DNA from: Chlorops oryzae
Taxonomy: Eukaryota > Arthropoda > Insecta > Diptera > Chloropidae
Assembly: GCA_020466095.1 (NCBI GenBank)
Contig: CM035806.1
Coordinates: 131,574,422 to 131,638,421 of the forward strand
Direction: 5' to 3'
Length of the DNA stretch: 64,000 nucleotides
Part shown: in pieces, positions 1 through 11,206 of the stretch
Layout: every line of letters begins with the position of its first letter
How positions within the stretch are numbered: the stretch's first letter is position 1
Program-made: the position numbers and the translations under genes
The notes under the pieces: generated by a model
What the model saw: only the letters and a program-made list of their open reading frames with translations
What the model was told of the DNA's origin: nothing
The model's database searches: none

Positions 1-2801
1 AAACAGTGTTTCATACTAATTTTCACAATAAAAAATGAATCAAAAGAATTTTCTGGGAAGTCTTTGAAGTAAAAGCTGTTCCGAAATACTGGTAGCACTA
101 CGGCAGAATCTCTTTGATTAGAGCTTCTGTTCCGGGCTGCGTTGTGTCCCTCGTGATTCCACAACGCTCAAACGGACTGAAAATTCCTTTCGACTAATGT
201 GATGCAATAAGGCTATTGTATTGAATCCAAAGAACTTCGATCACATAAGTGCGAGCAACTACGACTGTGATTTGTTTTTTTTTTTTTTCTGAACACCTAA
301 ATAGGCTCTTTTTGGTCTTTGGGCTTCTGCACGAAAATCATATTTTTAAAAGACTTTCTGGAAGGTTTTTTTTTTTAAATTAACTTTTGAAAGCCCCCGT
401 TTTTAAGGGAATATTGCAGCTTTTTCCATCAGAGCTCGACAATTCATCATCCGATTTGAACAAATTATACCTCAAATTAAAGAAAATAAGACCCTTTAAC
501 AACCCTATGACATAGTGATATTTCGTTCGGGGATTCACCCCCGAATTCACCTATTCAACTATTTAACTAAAATTTAAATAAAAATTAATTTTTTTTAACA
601 TGGAAATTGACAGTTGGTGAATTCGGGGGCACGGTCATTCGTGTGAGAAGAAAATCGCTATTAACATGTCAATACATTCGATAATGAAACACACTTCTTG
701 TAGGCTAGAGACGTGGGAATGTGGTATGGGAGAGTTCTCCCTCGCCTTCCCCTTGCGTCCCTAGCCATCGAAATTTTGTTCTATTATAGAAATTTCTTAA
801 CGTATAAATAGCTTTAGGACTAATTTCCTTAATTTTTTTCATTTGGGGAGCCATCTCTTTTTAATTTCAGCTGATCCTTCTTTTATCCTTTTTTTGTATG
901 CGAAAAATCCTTTTTTTAGCCAAATAACTATACGCACCCTACTCATACATATCATTTTACATACACTTAAAGTTTTTCCGACCTACGTTATTCTTGGATA
1001 TTTCGTCGGGGTTTTCATTTATTTCTTTCTTTGAAGAATGTATCCTTTTTGCCGAATAGAATTCTTTTAAATTCGAATGCACCCAAAATCTTCAAAGCTT
1101 GGCACTACTCTCTTTAGTTTTATAAACGCTCTTGTTTTTTACCCCAACATAATAAGCATTCATTCATCGTCAGGATCAGATCAGGATCAGGTCAAGATGC
1201 GATTAGTTTTTTTTTTCGATTCTCTGACATACATAAAAATGTACGTTCGCGAGTTCCGTTGGGAATATTTTTTACCCATCAACATTCTTTTCAATTTCAA
1301 TTTTAACAATTTCTCGGACTTACCGTTCTCTTCATGTCGGCAGCAAATTTAAAAAATTTTGGAAATTCAAAAAGGCTTTCTATAGGCCTACGCGTAGTGA
1401 GTCTTGTTGTTCAAACTCTCCAAAGCAAACTGAATAAAAAAAATGGTAAAATATGAGAAGGACTCTTGCTGACATGACGTGTCTTTGTACCTGGTGTGGG
1501 AATTTCTAAAGCAAATGCAGTTGTTGTTCCAATTAGTCAACGCAGGAAAAAAAGGAACAGCGTTGTAACATGGTTGACCATTATGGTTCCATGGCTACGA
1601 ATAGAAAATTTCCATTTGGCAAAAGCTTTAAGTTAGAGAAAACTCAAAGAATAATGACAGCTCGGAGTAAAAGTCTAGCTGGCTTTCGATAGGTAATTCT
1701 TGTGACCTTCAATTCGATAATTGCTTCAAGGGGCCCACAAACGCTTCAACAAATCCATGAATCGGCTGCAATAGACGTCAAATTTCGTGTCTGTAGCAGA
1801 GCTGCAAATGAATGACTCAATTTCGAATACATAACATAAATCAATGAATCATTCACATAATGAATGGTGATCTATGAATGAATTTATTTCAACACAAATT
1901 TTGAATTGAATTGAAATTTGAATGCATTCTTTTGAATTAAAAATTTTGAATTAATTCTATTGAATTTAAATTTTTGAAAGAATTACAATTTGAAAGCATT
2001 CATCAGTGAATTCAAAAAACGAATTTAAATTCTTTTTTCCCATTCTCTATTTATCAAATTTGTTTGCTCCGTAGGCTAAAGCTTTTGAGAAAAACGCTTT
2101 CACAACTCAATTGGCTTGGACTATGATGGATGGAAAAGAAGACATTATTCTCTTCCGATAAAAAGAGTACACTAAGTATTGATACGAAGTTTTTACACAA
2201 TTTTCCTTACCTGAATCCACAAGCACGCTTTTCGCAGCCAATTCAGAGACCATTAAGGTAGAAACATTCACGCACTGCGCCGCAGTGCCTGCCATCTGTC
2301 ACATAGAAATCAAAATATGTATGTACATGAAAATGTATAAAAGCGAACAGACAAAAATTAGCATAGCATAGCGTTCTATAGAATTTCGATTTCTGTGCTA
2401 ATTTGACAGCTGTAGTATTGCTATTGTTTGGAAAATTGCATTAATTACTCGCAAAGCTGCCAGTTCAAGGTCATTTCAATTATTATTTGTTTCTTATAGG
2501 GAAACCATCAGTTTTGCAAAAGCATAAATCAAATAGAGCAAATTAAAATATGAAACAAACAGTTTATTGCTGTGCTTCACTGTTTACTTCAAATTTTCTC
2601 TATGCTATGCCATGCCACGCAGTGCGCTGCAGTGCTAGTTCTGTCCTTTAATCACCTACATGCGGTCTCAGAGACCCTGGCAGATGAATGCTTGCTTGTC
2701 TTTTGAGATCTATGGCAAAATTGAAATAACCGAATAAATGGAAATAATATTTTATATTCTTGAGCTGTATTTTATGGCTCAGTTACTCTTGATTGAACGT
2801 A
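1..2801. other. AT-rich spacer, no gene recognised
   Basis: I recognise no coding segment here: open frames are short, low in complexity and match no family I know. Visible structure is limited to a small palindrome (536-630), a tract at about 1805-2040 built from repeated GAATT/TTGAA words, and a segment at 2123-2185 that recurs almost unchanged near 29697-29756, so it is part of a dispersed repeat. Several poly-T runs suggest old insertions. Confidence 0.6.
536..630. repeat. small foldback, about 95 bp
   Basis: The arm CACCCCCGAATTCACC at the left end is matched in inverse by GGTGAATTCGGGGGC at the right end, with an AT-rich loop of about 60 bases between. This is a palindromic MITE-like unit. 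I could not settle a target duplication. Confidence 0.5.
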
Positions 2802-3390
2802 ACCCAGTTGCAAATAAGGGAAAGTCTTCTACTAAGCGATGCATCACTTGAAGTATCCCAAGCACTGTCAATAGGCATTAGTTGTTGTGGCAGTAATTGA
2901 GCAGGGAAAATGTCATGTGTTCAAAGAATAGCATATTTTCAGGATTGAACTAAAATGTAAAAGCAAAAGCAAAACGCAAAACCAACACCTTTTTTGAACA
3001 CCTCACTTTCTGCCTGCTCATGAGAGGCATAGGAAAGGCCTACCCAAAGCGGCTATGCTCGAACAAAGTAGATGTGTATAAGAGATTGGAAAAGTCTATG
3101 ATATCCCTTCGATTAAGGCGCATTTACACATTTGATAATTTTGTCAAAATTTCTCTCAAAACAATCATCAAAAAGGTTAAGCGTCAAAATTTTTGACATC
3201 AAACTCGCTTCTTGATTTTGAAGAGAACTATCTTCAAAAAATTTGTTGAAATAGTGTCAATAGTGTAAACACAAAAAGTTTTCAAAAAGAGAAAATTAAC
3301 AGTTCTTCAAAAAAGAATCGACATGCTAATTTTATTTTGACAAATTATCAAAATTTCAAGAAAAGTAAATATAGTCAGAAAGAAATATAA

Positions 3391-4023
3391 ATATAGTTAA
3401 AATTTGACCATGACCGCCATTCTCGAAATTCGCAAAAATTTGATTTTCACGGTGTCTGATTTCAGACTAAAGAGGACGTACCTGGTACTCCGCTGCTGAC
3501 CCTGGGGGATGCCGGGTACGTCGATTTATATGTCGGTTTGCGCGACGATAATTCGGGTTTAGTTTTGATGTTTAAGAAAAAATTTAAGTTTTTTATTTTG
3601 TTTATTAATTCAATTAATATTTTGGTTTTGTTTTTGATTTGAACTCCAATTTCATGCTTTCTTTTTGGAGTTTTAATTATTTCAATTCACCCTTTGATTT
3701 TTATTTACTTTTTAAGTTTGGATTTTTTCTTTTAATTTTAACGTTTGTGCCGGCGCGTGGGCGAGTTGTTAACGCGAAGAGACTTTTTCGACAGTGAAGA
3801 GGGCAGCGCGCAGTGCTCCCAGGCAGCGCTGCCGGTTAGCGCAGTCGAACGCGAAAAAGGTACTCAATAAGATTGGTTATTTTGCCGTTCTTTAAAGCGC
3901 CGGCTTCAAAGTGGCTACGGCGAAAAACCAACACACGGTTTTGAATTGAGTATTTCGCACCTAGATAATGCCCTCTTACGGTTAAAATTTGACCAAGACC
4001 ACCATTCGTGAAAATTTTGTGCT
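3391..4023. repeat. segment flanked by 45-bp direct repeats
   Basis: A 45-bp sequence starting GTTAAAATTTGACCA occurs at 3391 and again at 3983 in the same orientation with a few substitutions. Between them lies a more GC-rich segment that contrasts with the AT-rich arms of the enclosing foldback element. It could be an internal insertion or a tandem duplication product. It contains a strong hairpin at 3861-3952. Confidence 0.45.
3861..3952. repeat. imperfect hairpin of about 92 nt
   Basis: TACTCAAT near the left end pairs with ATTGAGTA at the right end. The stem continues inward (TTGGTTATTTTGCCGT against ACGGCGAAAAACCAA) around a GCGCCGGC-containing loop. It is the clearest RNA-like secondary structure in the left 6 kb. 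No known RNA family is recognised. Confidence 0.45.
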
Positions 4024-4882
4024 TAATAATAATTTCGAGTTTGAGAAGCTAAATCGAAGAACAGATAAGGTATAAATAGTTATCCAAGCTAGAACAACGA
4101 AAACGGCAGGAATTTTTGTTAGGGTAATGTTTTAATACATTTTAAGCTGAAGAAAAGGCATTTGTGCAATCGGCTAAGCCGATGTAAACTTCTTTACATT
4201 AATTAAAATGGCCTGGCAGGCTGCGGAGGGACCTATCACGATCTTTAGACACCCGAAAATCCTTTAATTCCTTGGATCTTTCTTGATCCCTCCTCTATTA
4301 TGCTATTATATCCTTTCTTTTTTTCCCAAAATTTGGAGTTGACTCTTCAAAAGCCACATCGAGAGACTTTTTGATTTCAAAACAATTCATCAAATTTTGA
4401 CAGAACGTATAAACACTATTTTGAAGGTTGGCATTAAAAACTCTTTATTCATCTCTCAGATGTTTTAACATTGCTTTTTTTTTTTGAGAGAGTATTTTGA
4501 CGTCAAATTCATGTAGTATCCCAGTTGCAAATTTTATGCTCTCCGGATTGATCATTTGAACATTCCTAAGCGAGGGGATATTATAGACTTTTCCCCATCA
4601 CTTTTACACATCTACTTTGTTCGAGCATGGCCGCTTTGGGTAGGCCTTCCCTATGCCTCTCATGAGCAGGCAGAAAGTGAGGTGTTCAAAAAAGGTGTTG
4701 GTTTTGCGTTTTGCTTTTACATTTTAGTTCAATCCTGAAAATATGCTATTCTTTGAACACATGACCTTTTCCCTGCTCAATGACTGCCACAATAACTAAT
4801 GCCTATTGACAGTGCTTGGGATACTTCAAGTGATGCATCGCTTAGTAAAGGACCTCCCCTTCTTTGCAACTGGGTATATCTA

Positions 4883-5639
4883 CTCAAAAATCACCCCAGC
4901 AGCGAAAGCGAGTACTCCATGAGTAATCTTAGAGTACTCCCAAACGGAGCACAAGTGCTCCCTCTTAGTTTGCAAGCCAATGCTTTGAACTGTCTTTTTT
5001 AACAAAATATGCTGGCATTGGAAAACAACTACTCGCTATTTAGGTACAAAAGCGAGTACTTTAAGAGCCTCGGCTGAACCTCGAACCGCTGATCTCTGGG
5101 TTAGTAAGTCAGCGTCTTGACCATTATAAATTTAATGTGTTCTTCAAAACGCTTAGTTGGGTTTTTGGTTGCTCAAGTTGTTGTGAAACGCGCGTATAGG
5201 ATTTATCACAACAAACATTTTTTAATTGAAAAATAAATATTTAAAAAAATTGAAATATAAATAAAAAAAATACTTACAAATTTAGGACAGAAATTCCAAA
5301 ATCAAGTGACCAAAAAGCCCAAATTAAAAAAAAAATCACATCAGCAACAAAACGAAAAATATTGGTCAAACACAAAAAAAGCAAGACATTTTTTTGTTTC
5401 AAAATTAACAATAAAAAAAAGTAAATGAAAATATGAATAAAAAAAAACTTTAAAAACAAAAAAATTCTTACCCACGCGGTTGCTGAGCGAGAGTCTAAGC
5501 AGCAAGCGTTCATTAATGAACGACTCATCTACCTTCGATCTCAAAGAGAGTAAACTTTCGTATACTCGTATTTCATATGTGAATCTGATTTATTGGGAGT
5601 ACGCCCGTTCGGAGTGTATTAAGAGTGCTCGTTTTTGAG
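4883..5639. mobile_element. candidate MITE with CTCAAAAA ends and a tRNA-like segment
   Basis: The left end CTCAAAAATCACC is mirrored at the right by CGTTTTTGAG. Inside are repeated GAGTACTC / GAGCACTC words near both ends. On the minus strand, about 5130-5045, there is a tRNA-like stretch with a B-box-like GGTTCGAGGTTC. The arrangement resembles the larger element at 20136-21334. The ends are short and no clean target duplication was found. Confidence 0.35.
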
Positions 5640-5898
5640 TTAATTTTTGTGAGGCAATTGCAAGCAATGAGAAGAACAAGAAAGAAAGCAGATCATAAAC
5701 ACCAAATTTATGTCACACGCTCATCGATTGCGCAATATCAATAAATCGAAGTAAGCGAAGCAGAGCTTAAGCAATCGAACCGAAAACGCAAGCTGGCGTT
5801 TTGACACATGTTGCATTGGCACGCTGGCCACAGCGCAATTATGCTGAGTTGGATATGTGTCACCAGAAACACAGCAGAAAATTAGCTAGCTACGACAC

Positions 5899-6111
5899 TG
5901 TTATGGTAGCAGCGATTTCACTATAAAAGATGTTGATCAACCAACGTTCTGGGTAGTCTACAGTCTGGAATCGGCGCTTCAGTCAATCATCGTTAAACTA
6001 AATTAAGTTAAAATAATGTATAATTTAATAAGTAGTCAATAAAGACTGGTTAAAAGGAATTCAACGCGTTTCTCTTAGAAAGGTCCAGGATGGGAAGGAA
6101 AAGCCGTAACA
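5899..6111 (+). mobile_element. possible solo LTR (gypsy-type promoter/poly-A layout)
   Basis: The segment begins TGTTATGG and ends CCGTAACA, giving TGTTA/TAACA termini. In order it has TATAAAAG at about 5923, an initiator-like TCAGTC near 5980, and AATAAAG near 6040, the usual layout of a retroviral-type LTR. No flanking pol was found on either side and I could not confirm a target duplication, so the boundaries are provisional. The LOA-type element at 6119 inserted at its 3' edge. Confidence 0.4.
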
Positions 6112-6118
6112 TAATTAC
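6107..6118 (+). repeat. target-site duplication, left copy
   Basis: TAACATAATTAC here is repeated exactly at 10823-10834, directly after the CTAACC tail of the non-LTR element. The first four bases also fit the tail repeat, so the duplication is at least 8 bp (ATAATTAC). Confidence 0.85.
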
Positions 6119-6511
6119 ATAATTTTTTGGGATGTAATGGTGGTCGCCTCCTCGTGGTGCATCCTGGGTAACGCTAAATGACCTCCATCTCTTAGCATGA
6201 CCGGACCCGTCTCTTGACCCCTCTTCCTCCTCTAAATTGATTAGTCGACCCCTGGGTTGTCGGGAGGCATTCCGTTACCTGAGTACGTCGGCTGAACCCC
6301 TTCGGAAATGGCTTTCGGGCTAATGCCCCAACCGTCTCCGTCCCGTTAAAACCTGGCCTCAAGGTACGTTCAAAGCTCGTCGCCATTCAGTTGGCCGTGC
6401 AGGTCCTGTTGAGTTCTCCCCTGGTTAGCACCCGATCTGGCTCTGAGTTCATCACCCCATAAGGGGATGAACCAACCCTCGCATGACCTCCCTGCCTCAG
6501 CATAGACAACC

Positions 6512-7684
6512 ATGGGATCATTATGGGTGACTGCACAACGAGCGGAGATAGCGGCCTTGAGTTGGGACCCTTATAGCATGGACAAGTCCTCAACAAGCAA
6601 CAAAAAACATTCGCCCAACCCACAAGGGGGGCCCCTTGTTTCTCAACCGAAAGGTGGAAACCAAAAGCCTACACTTCGTAGGCAAACTAAGGCTACCCAG
6701 CCTAGGACGCCGCAGGTTCCAGCTCTTGCTGCCTGCGGCACTTCTGCCGGTACTCTGGCGGACAAGCCTAGTACCAGCAAAAGCGTAACCGCTACTGCTT
6801 CAAGCGGGTCGCTTGCTCCTGCTGGCCAGACGAGCGGAACTCGCCGTCCGACCGGACCAGCGCAAGAGCAACCGATGCCTGGGGATCAGGCTAGGGTGTC
6901 ACCCGGCCGTTCGACCGCTACTGCTGAGGCCAACACTGACACGACCAGGGTAAGCGCGTCCACAGCTGCCTATAGGACTAGAAGATCGGCCTATCGAATT
7001 CTGGAAAAGCTGGACAAAATACAGGAAGCTGAGCTTTCCGGAGAGGAAAAGGCTCGTCTGGGGTGGACAAGGAAGAATCTCACCTTCCGCGCTCCCAATC
7101 CACAGCCTAGGTCAAACACTGCCACCAGTAGGGTGGTAAAGCCTCTTCCCAAACAACAGAGGTCGGATGAGAAGACACAGTCTGCCACCCAGGCTCAGCC
7201 GCCGAAGCGACCTCGGGTAGTGGTCGCCAGACCCAGGACAAACAAGCCCTTCAGCGAAATCGCTAGGGAAAGTTTGGTCTGGGTAGTGGTCGACCGAGGT
7301 AATGTGGTCGGCAACATCTTACCAGGAAACTGGAAGATGGTGCAAGCCGCATTACTTTACAGCTATAAGGGCATCCTGGCTGCAAACCCTGGTCCACCAC
7401 CGAAGTGCAGAGACGTGGGTTGGTATCAGGGCCGACTTGCATACTGGAGACACTTCTGCAACGAAGTTGAAAGCTTCGGCGAGATGGGCAGATACTGTCG
7501 TAAGATACTGTCCCGCAATGGTGCCCAAATTGGGTCAATCTGTACGATCAGCGGCAAATGGACAGATTCCCATGCGGAAATGCTAGGGGCCCTCCTTGAC
7601 GCGCACTTCCCGGCAGCACGGATGCGGGGGACTATACCTTTTCGCCTGCTGCTGCACCTTGGGCTCCCACTTCGGTGGCTCTAG
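6512..7684 (+). pseudogene. ORF1 fused in frame to pre-RT linker of the non-LTR element
   Basis: The frame is open for 390 codons; the native start is more likely the Met at about 6578 (MDKSS). Residues to about 300 are ORF1-like: Ser/Thr/Pro-rich and basic, ending with PGPPPKCRDVGWYQG, which is typical of ORF1 C-terminal regions. The next residues (WRHFCNEVE... KWTDSHAEML) instead resemble the linker between endonuclease and RT in ORF2. The joint at about 7430 therefore marks a deletion of the ORF1 end and the whole endonuclease that happened to keep the frame. The product would lack nicking activity. Confidence 0.7.
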
Positions 7685-8524
7685 ATGAAGTGAGCCTTAA
7701 ATGGGCCATTGGCTCCTTTCATCCCTTCAATTCTCCTGGCCCTGACGGCATTATACCCGCCGATTTACAGGCTACTGTATCGGAGGCAATGCCGTGGCTC
7801 GTTGGCATCTTTAGGGCCTGCCTTGAATTTTCCCACGTTCCGCGCCTGTGGCGCGAATCAAATGTGGTCTTTATTCCCAAGCCGGGAAAGACCAGCCAAA
7901 CCTCAACGAAGGACTTTAGACCAATCAGTCTCTCATCCTTTCTCCTCAAGACGCTAGAGCGCATCATCGACTGGCACATAAGGACTGCGACTCAGCGTAC
8001 GTACAGCAATGCTCAACATGCATATACCAAGGGCCGATCTACGGAAACGGCTCTCAGCACGTTAGTGAGCTACGTAGAGAAGTCTCTTCACTGCAAAGAG
8101 TACACCTTGGCAGCGTTTGTAGACATACAAGAGGCCTTTAATTATATAGACCCTATGGCTGTTATTAAAGCCCTCAAAAAACTTTCAGGTGGAGAATAAC
8201 CTGGTAAAATTCACTTACCAGCTCCTCGTTTACAGGTACATAAACACTTCGATGGGTAATGAGCAGGTCCGGCGAGGGACATGCCGAGGTACTCCTCAAG
8301 GGGGCGTTCTGTCCCCTCTTCTATGGAACCTTGTGGTAGAAGACCTCCTTGGAAGACTGGTAGGATCAGGTTTCAAGGTGGTTGGCTACGCCGATGACCT
8401 AGCCATTGCACTATCGGGGATTGACCCGAATACCCTTTCGGGTAGAATGGCACAGGCTTTCAGAATACTAGCAGCATGGTGTAAGGAAAATGGACTTATG
8501 CTATGTTCTCACTATAGGGGTTAA
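7675..8524 (+). pseudogene. reverse transcriptase, fingers and palm (broken)
   Basis: The first frame (to about 8185) carries SPGPDGI, KPGKTSQ and DFRPISL, then FVDIQEAFN (palm motif A, normally with a Phe-Asp pair near it). A one-step frameshift at about 8185 moves to the next frame, which carries GTPQGGVLSPLLWN (motif B) and GYADDLA (motif C, the YxDD catalytic box, intact). The domain is cut at about 8510 by a 0.7-kb insertion. It polymerised cDNA from element RNA in the parent element; here it is inactive. Confidence 0.85.
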
Positions 8525-9229
8525 GTTCTTAGCCCGCTACTTTAACTCAAAGTGTTCATATCAGCTTCGAGTGAGTTAAGGTTTACGTCATATGACCCAG
8601 CAGGAAAGTTCACTACTTTTCACTACTTCCGAAGTGGTGAAAATTCATACTGCGGCTACTCGCATTACTAACCCTAACTGTTTATGAAGTTTGTTGGGAG
8701 ATGGCCGCTGTTTGCATTACATGCATACGATAATGTCCGGCTTGGGAGTTTGAAATCTAAAATACGCGCAAGGTATATCTGATATACCATATCATCGAGA
8801 AATTGTAAATCAAAATGGAATTTGCTTTATTAAAAATGTTTAAAGAAGCTGAAAAAGAGAAAGGATAATTGCAAGCAATAATATCAGAAGAGCATTGCAA
8901 TGTCCGCAGGACCAGAAAAAGAATAATGGAGCTAATAGTGAGAGCGGCATTACAAAACGTTCCACGACCTGTGATCAAAATTTACATATCCAAATACGTG
9001 CATCCTTCCCCACTCATCTTCTGCACGTGAAAGCTTCCTTCCAGTGTCGTATTAAATTTTTACCCGGTTTTTGTACTCGGTGTTAGCAAATGTAACTGAA
9101 AATTTCAAATGCAACTCTGCGCTAACCTCAGAGTTGAATATTAACCCAAGGTATATTTGCGGGTTAGATGATTTTTTTTATATGTGTTTTGACATTTGAA
9201 ACCCGATAACCCTAACCCGGCCTAGCATT
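8510..9229. mobile_element. unclassified insertion inside the RT domain
   Basis: RT sequence stops after the codons for GLML and resumes at about 9232 with NVNPQKTEL, so roughly 700 bases intervene that are not RT. The inserted DNA starts near GGGGTTAAGTTCTTAGCCCG and ends near CGGGTTTC...GGGTTAGGG read in inverse, giving weak GGGTTA-type inverted ends. No transposase is visible. The exact junction and target duplication are not clear. Confidence 0.55.
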
Positions 9230-10728
9230 AATGTCAACCCGCAGAAGACGGAACTGATGCGGTTCACCAGAAGGTAGAAGCTCAGGAACTTCATTCCTCC
9301 GGTAACGGACATGGTACCAATCAACCTCTCGACAAAGGTGAAATCCCTAGGGGTGATCTTGGACCCCAAACTCTCCTGGAACGAAAACGTGCTCGAGAGA
9401 TGCCAAAAAGCACAAACTGCTCTCTACAGCTGAAAACAAGCCGTTGGCAAAAGCTGGGGGCTCAATCCTAGAGCCCTGATGTGGCTGTTGTGGAGCCAAT
9501 CTTTCTATACGGCGTGGTGGTATGGTGGCCAGCAATTTGCAGGCAGAAATCCCAGACACAAATAAGCCGAGTCAGACGGAGCGCAGCTCTAATGATCACG
9601 GGAGCTCTGCGCACCACTCCCACCAAGGCTCTGTTGGCAATTCTAAACTGGATACCGACAGAGCTTCTCATCAAAAGACGGGCCAAAATATCCGCAACCA
9701 GATTTAAAGTCATGGGTTGTTGGCCCTCCAGACCCATTGGCCATGCGGCCATCCTGAAAGGGGACCAACCACTTTCAGTGGACTACACCATCCCTCAGAC
9801 CTTTTTATCGCGAGACTTTCAGACCGTCATCCCTAATACAGAATACTGGGATAACCGAACTGATCGTACTCCCAACTCCATGGAGGTATTCACGGATGGC
9901 TCTAAGCTTAATTGCAGAGTTGGAGGTGGAGTTTTCTCGGAGGAGCTCAACCTTAAACTCAGCTTTCGACTGCCCGACCACTGCAGTGTCTTCCAAGCAG
10001 AGGTAGCGGCAATCAATAGGGCGACCAATTGGTTTTTGGGTAACAAGATTTTCCCAGAAAATCTGTTGATTTACACGGACAGCCAGGCCGCGATAAAGTC
10101 CCTCTCGAGTGGGGTAACCACATCTAAGAAAATCCGCGAGTGTCATTCGTCTCTTCAGGAGATGACTAAGCACTCTTCAGTGACCCTGATGTGGGTACCT
10201 GGACACAGGGACATCAAAGGTAACTGTACAGCGGACGACCTTGCGAGGGCCGGTACAGAACTTGATAACATTTTAACGGAGCCCAAACTGGGTGTTCCTT
10301 TTGCCTCAGTTAAATTAAAGATTAAATCTGATTTCTACGGGTAAGCGCGCAAGGCATGGGCAGAGGAAGATTCTTGCCTAACTTCAAGGTTGATGTGGGT
10401 AGACCTGGACTACAAAAGGACCAGTCAACTCCTGGCGCTGGGCCACGCCGACATAAGGCGTATGGTCTTCATAATCACAGGACACTGCCTAATAGGCAGA
10501 CACGCAGAACACCTTGGCGTTCCTTACAATGACTTCTGTAGAAGTTGCAGATCGGAGGAGGAAGAAGAAACGGTGAGTCACCTCATGTGCCACTGCTTGG
10601 CCAGGAGAAGATCCAGGCTGCTCGGTTCTTTCTTCTTCTCCTCTCTCACAGAGCTGTCATCTGTTCGAATAAAAGACATAGCTCGCTTCATTAATGAGTC
10701 CAAGTGGCTTCACCAAATGGGTAATTAG
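9230..10728 (+). pseudogene. RT thumb, RNase H and C-terminal Cys/His region of the non-LTR element
   Basis: The thumb (9230-9480) reads NPQKTEL, SLGVILD and has in-frame stops. From 9481 a 287-codon frame carries the connection and an RNase H domain with the usual acidic residues: FTDGSK, QAEVAAI, YTDSQAA, and WVPGHRDIKGN near the end. After a stop at about 10341 the C-terminal region (10390-10728) has CRSC followed by HLMCHC, a CCHC-like motif common at the end of ORF2 in RNase H-bearing non-LTR elements. The tail begins about 80 bp further on. Confidence 0.8.
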
Positions 10729-10797
10729 GGAGGCATGTCTTCCCATGTGGTACCACAACGGGCCCATATGCGGCCTAAGTGTGTCCCTTTAAAGGGG

Positions 10798-10834
10798 GCA
10801 GCCACTCTAACCTAACCTAACCTAACATAATTAC
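10798..10834 (+). repeat. CTAACC tail and right target duplication
   Basis: About three copies of CTAACC close the non-LTR element. They are followed by ATAATTAC, the same octamer as at 6111-6118. A short tandem tail in place of poly-A is usual for several R1/LOA/I-type elements. Confidence 0.85.
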
Positions 10835-10897
10835 TCGCATTTACATCGGGCTAGATCGGAAAAGATTGTGATACACTAATCGACGCATATCAAGGAA

Positions 10898-11044
10898 CAG
10901 GGCCGTAGAGAGAAATTTGTGGCCCGGGGTCCTCACAGAAATGTGCAACCAAAAAAACCAAATCTCGTCGCCAATTGTGGGCCCTTCAGAAAGCCCTGGC
11001 TCGGGGGGAAATCCCCCTTTTCCATCCCCCTCTCTACAGGCCTG
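10898..11044. mobile_element. 147-bp hAT-type MITE
   Basis: The ends are CAGGGCCGTAGAGAG and, read in inverse, CAGGCCTGTAGAGAG. The octamer TCAAGGAA flanks both sides (10890-10897 and 11045-11052). An 8-bp target duplication with CAG-starting ends is the hAT signature. Confidence 0.85.
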
Positions 11045-11206
11045 TCAAGGAATAATAATAATCGGTCAATATGATCAAATCGGTCAACATTAGGGTCCAA
11101 AAATGTAAATACACAATGCGTTTACACTATTGGCTCATCAATTGTGCAAAAAATCGGCGCATTGTGCAGATAGTGCGATCCTGGCTTAAGACAATTATTC
11201 TCAACT

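Larger units (their letters stand above)
2802..4875. mobile_element. foldback element with long terminal inverted repeats
   Basis: Both ends begin ACCCAGTTGCAAA in inverse orientation. The inverted match runs for more than 300 bp (about 2802-3122 against 4559-4875) with only scattered differences and one small AAAGC expansion in the left arm. No transposase is visible between the arms, so this is non-autonomous. The flanks read gta and ata, compatible with a TA target but not decisive. The core (about 3390-4020) differs in composition and may be a secondary insertion. Confidence 0.75.
6119..10826 (+). mobile_element. LOA/R1-type non-LTR retrotransposon, defective
   Basis: The element runs from just after one ATAATTAC copy to a tail of tandem CTAACC followed by the second copy. 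It is therefore a complete insertion, not a 5' truncation. In order it carries a 5' leader, ORF1, a deletion that removes the rest of ORF1 and the APE endonuclease, a reverse transcriptase, an RNase H domain and a C-terminal Cys/His motif. The RNase H places it nearer LOA/I-type elements than Jockey proper; this clade call is by motif only. Frameshifts, stops and a 0.7-kb insertion make it inactive. Confidence 0.85.

Noticed and set aside
4556..4738. 60-codon plus-strand frame with ordinary-looking composition
   Set aside because: It lies entirely in the right arm of the foldback element; the inverse arm carries the same sequence.
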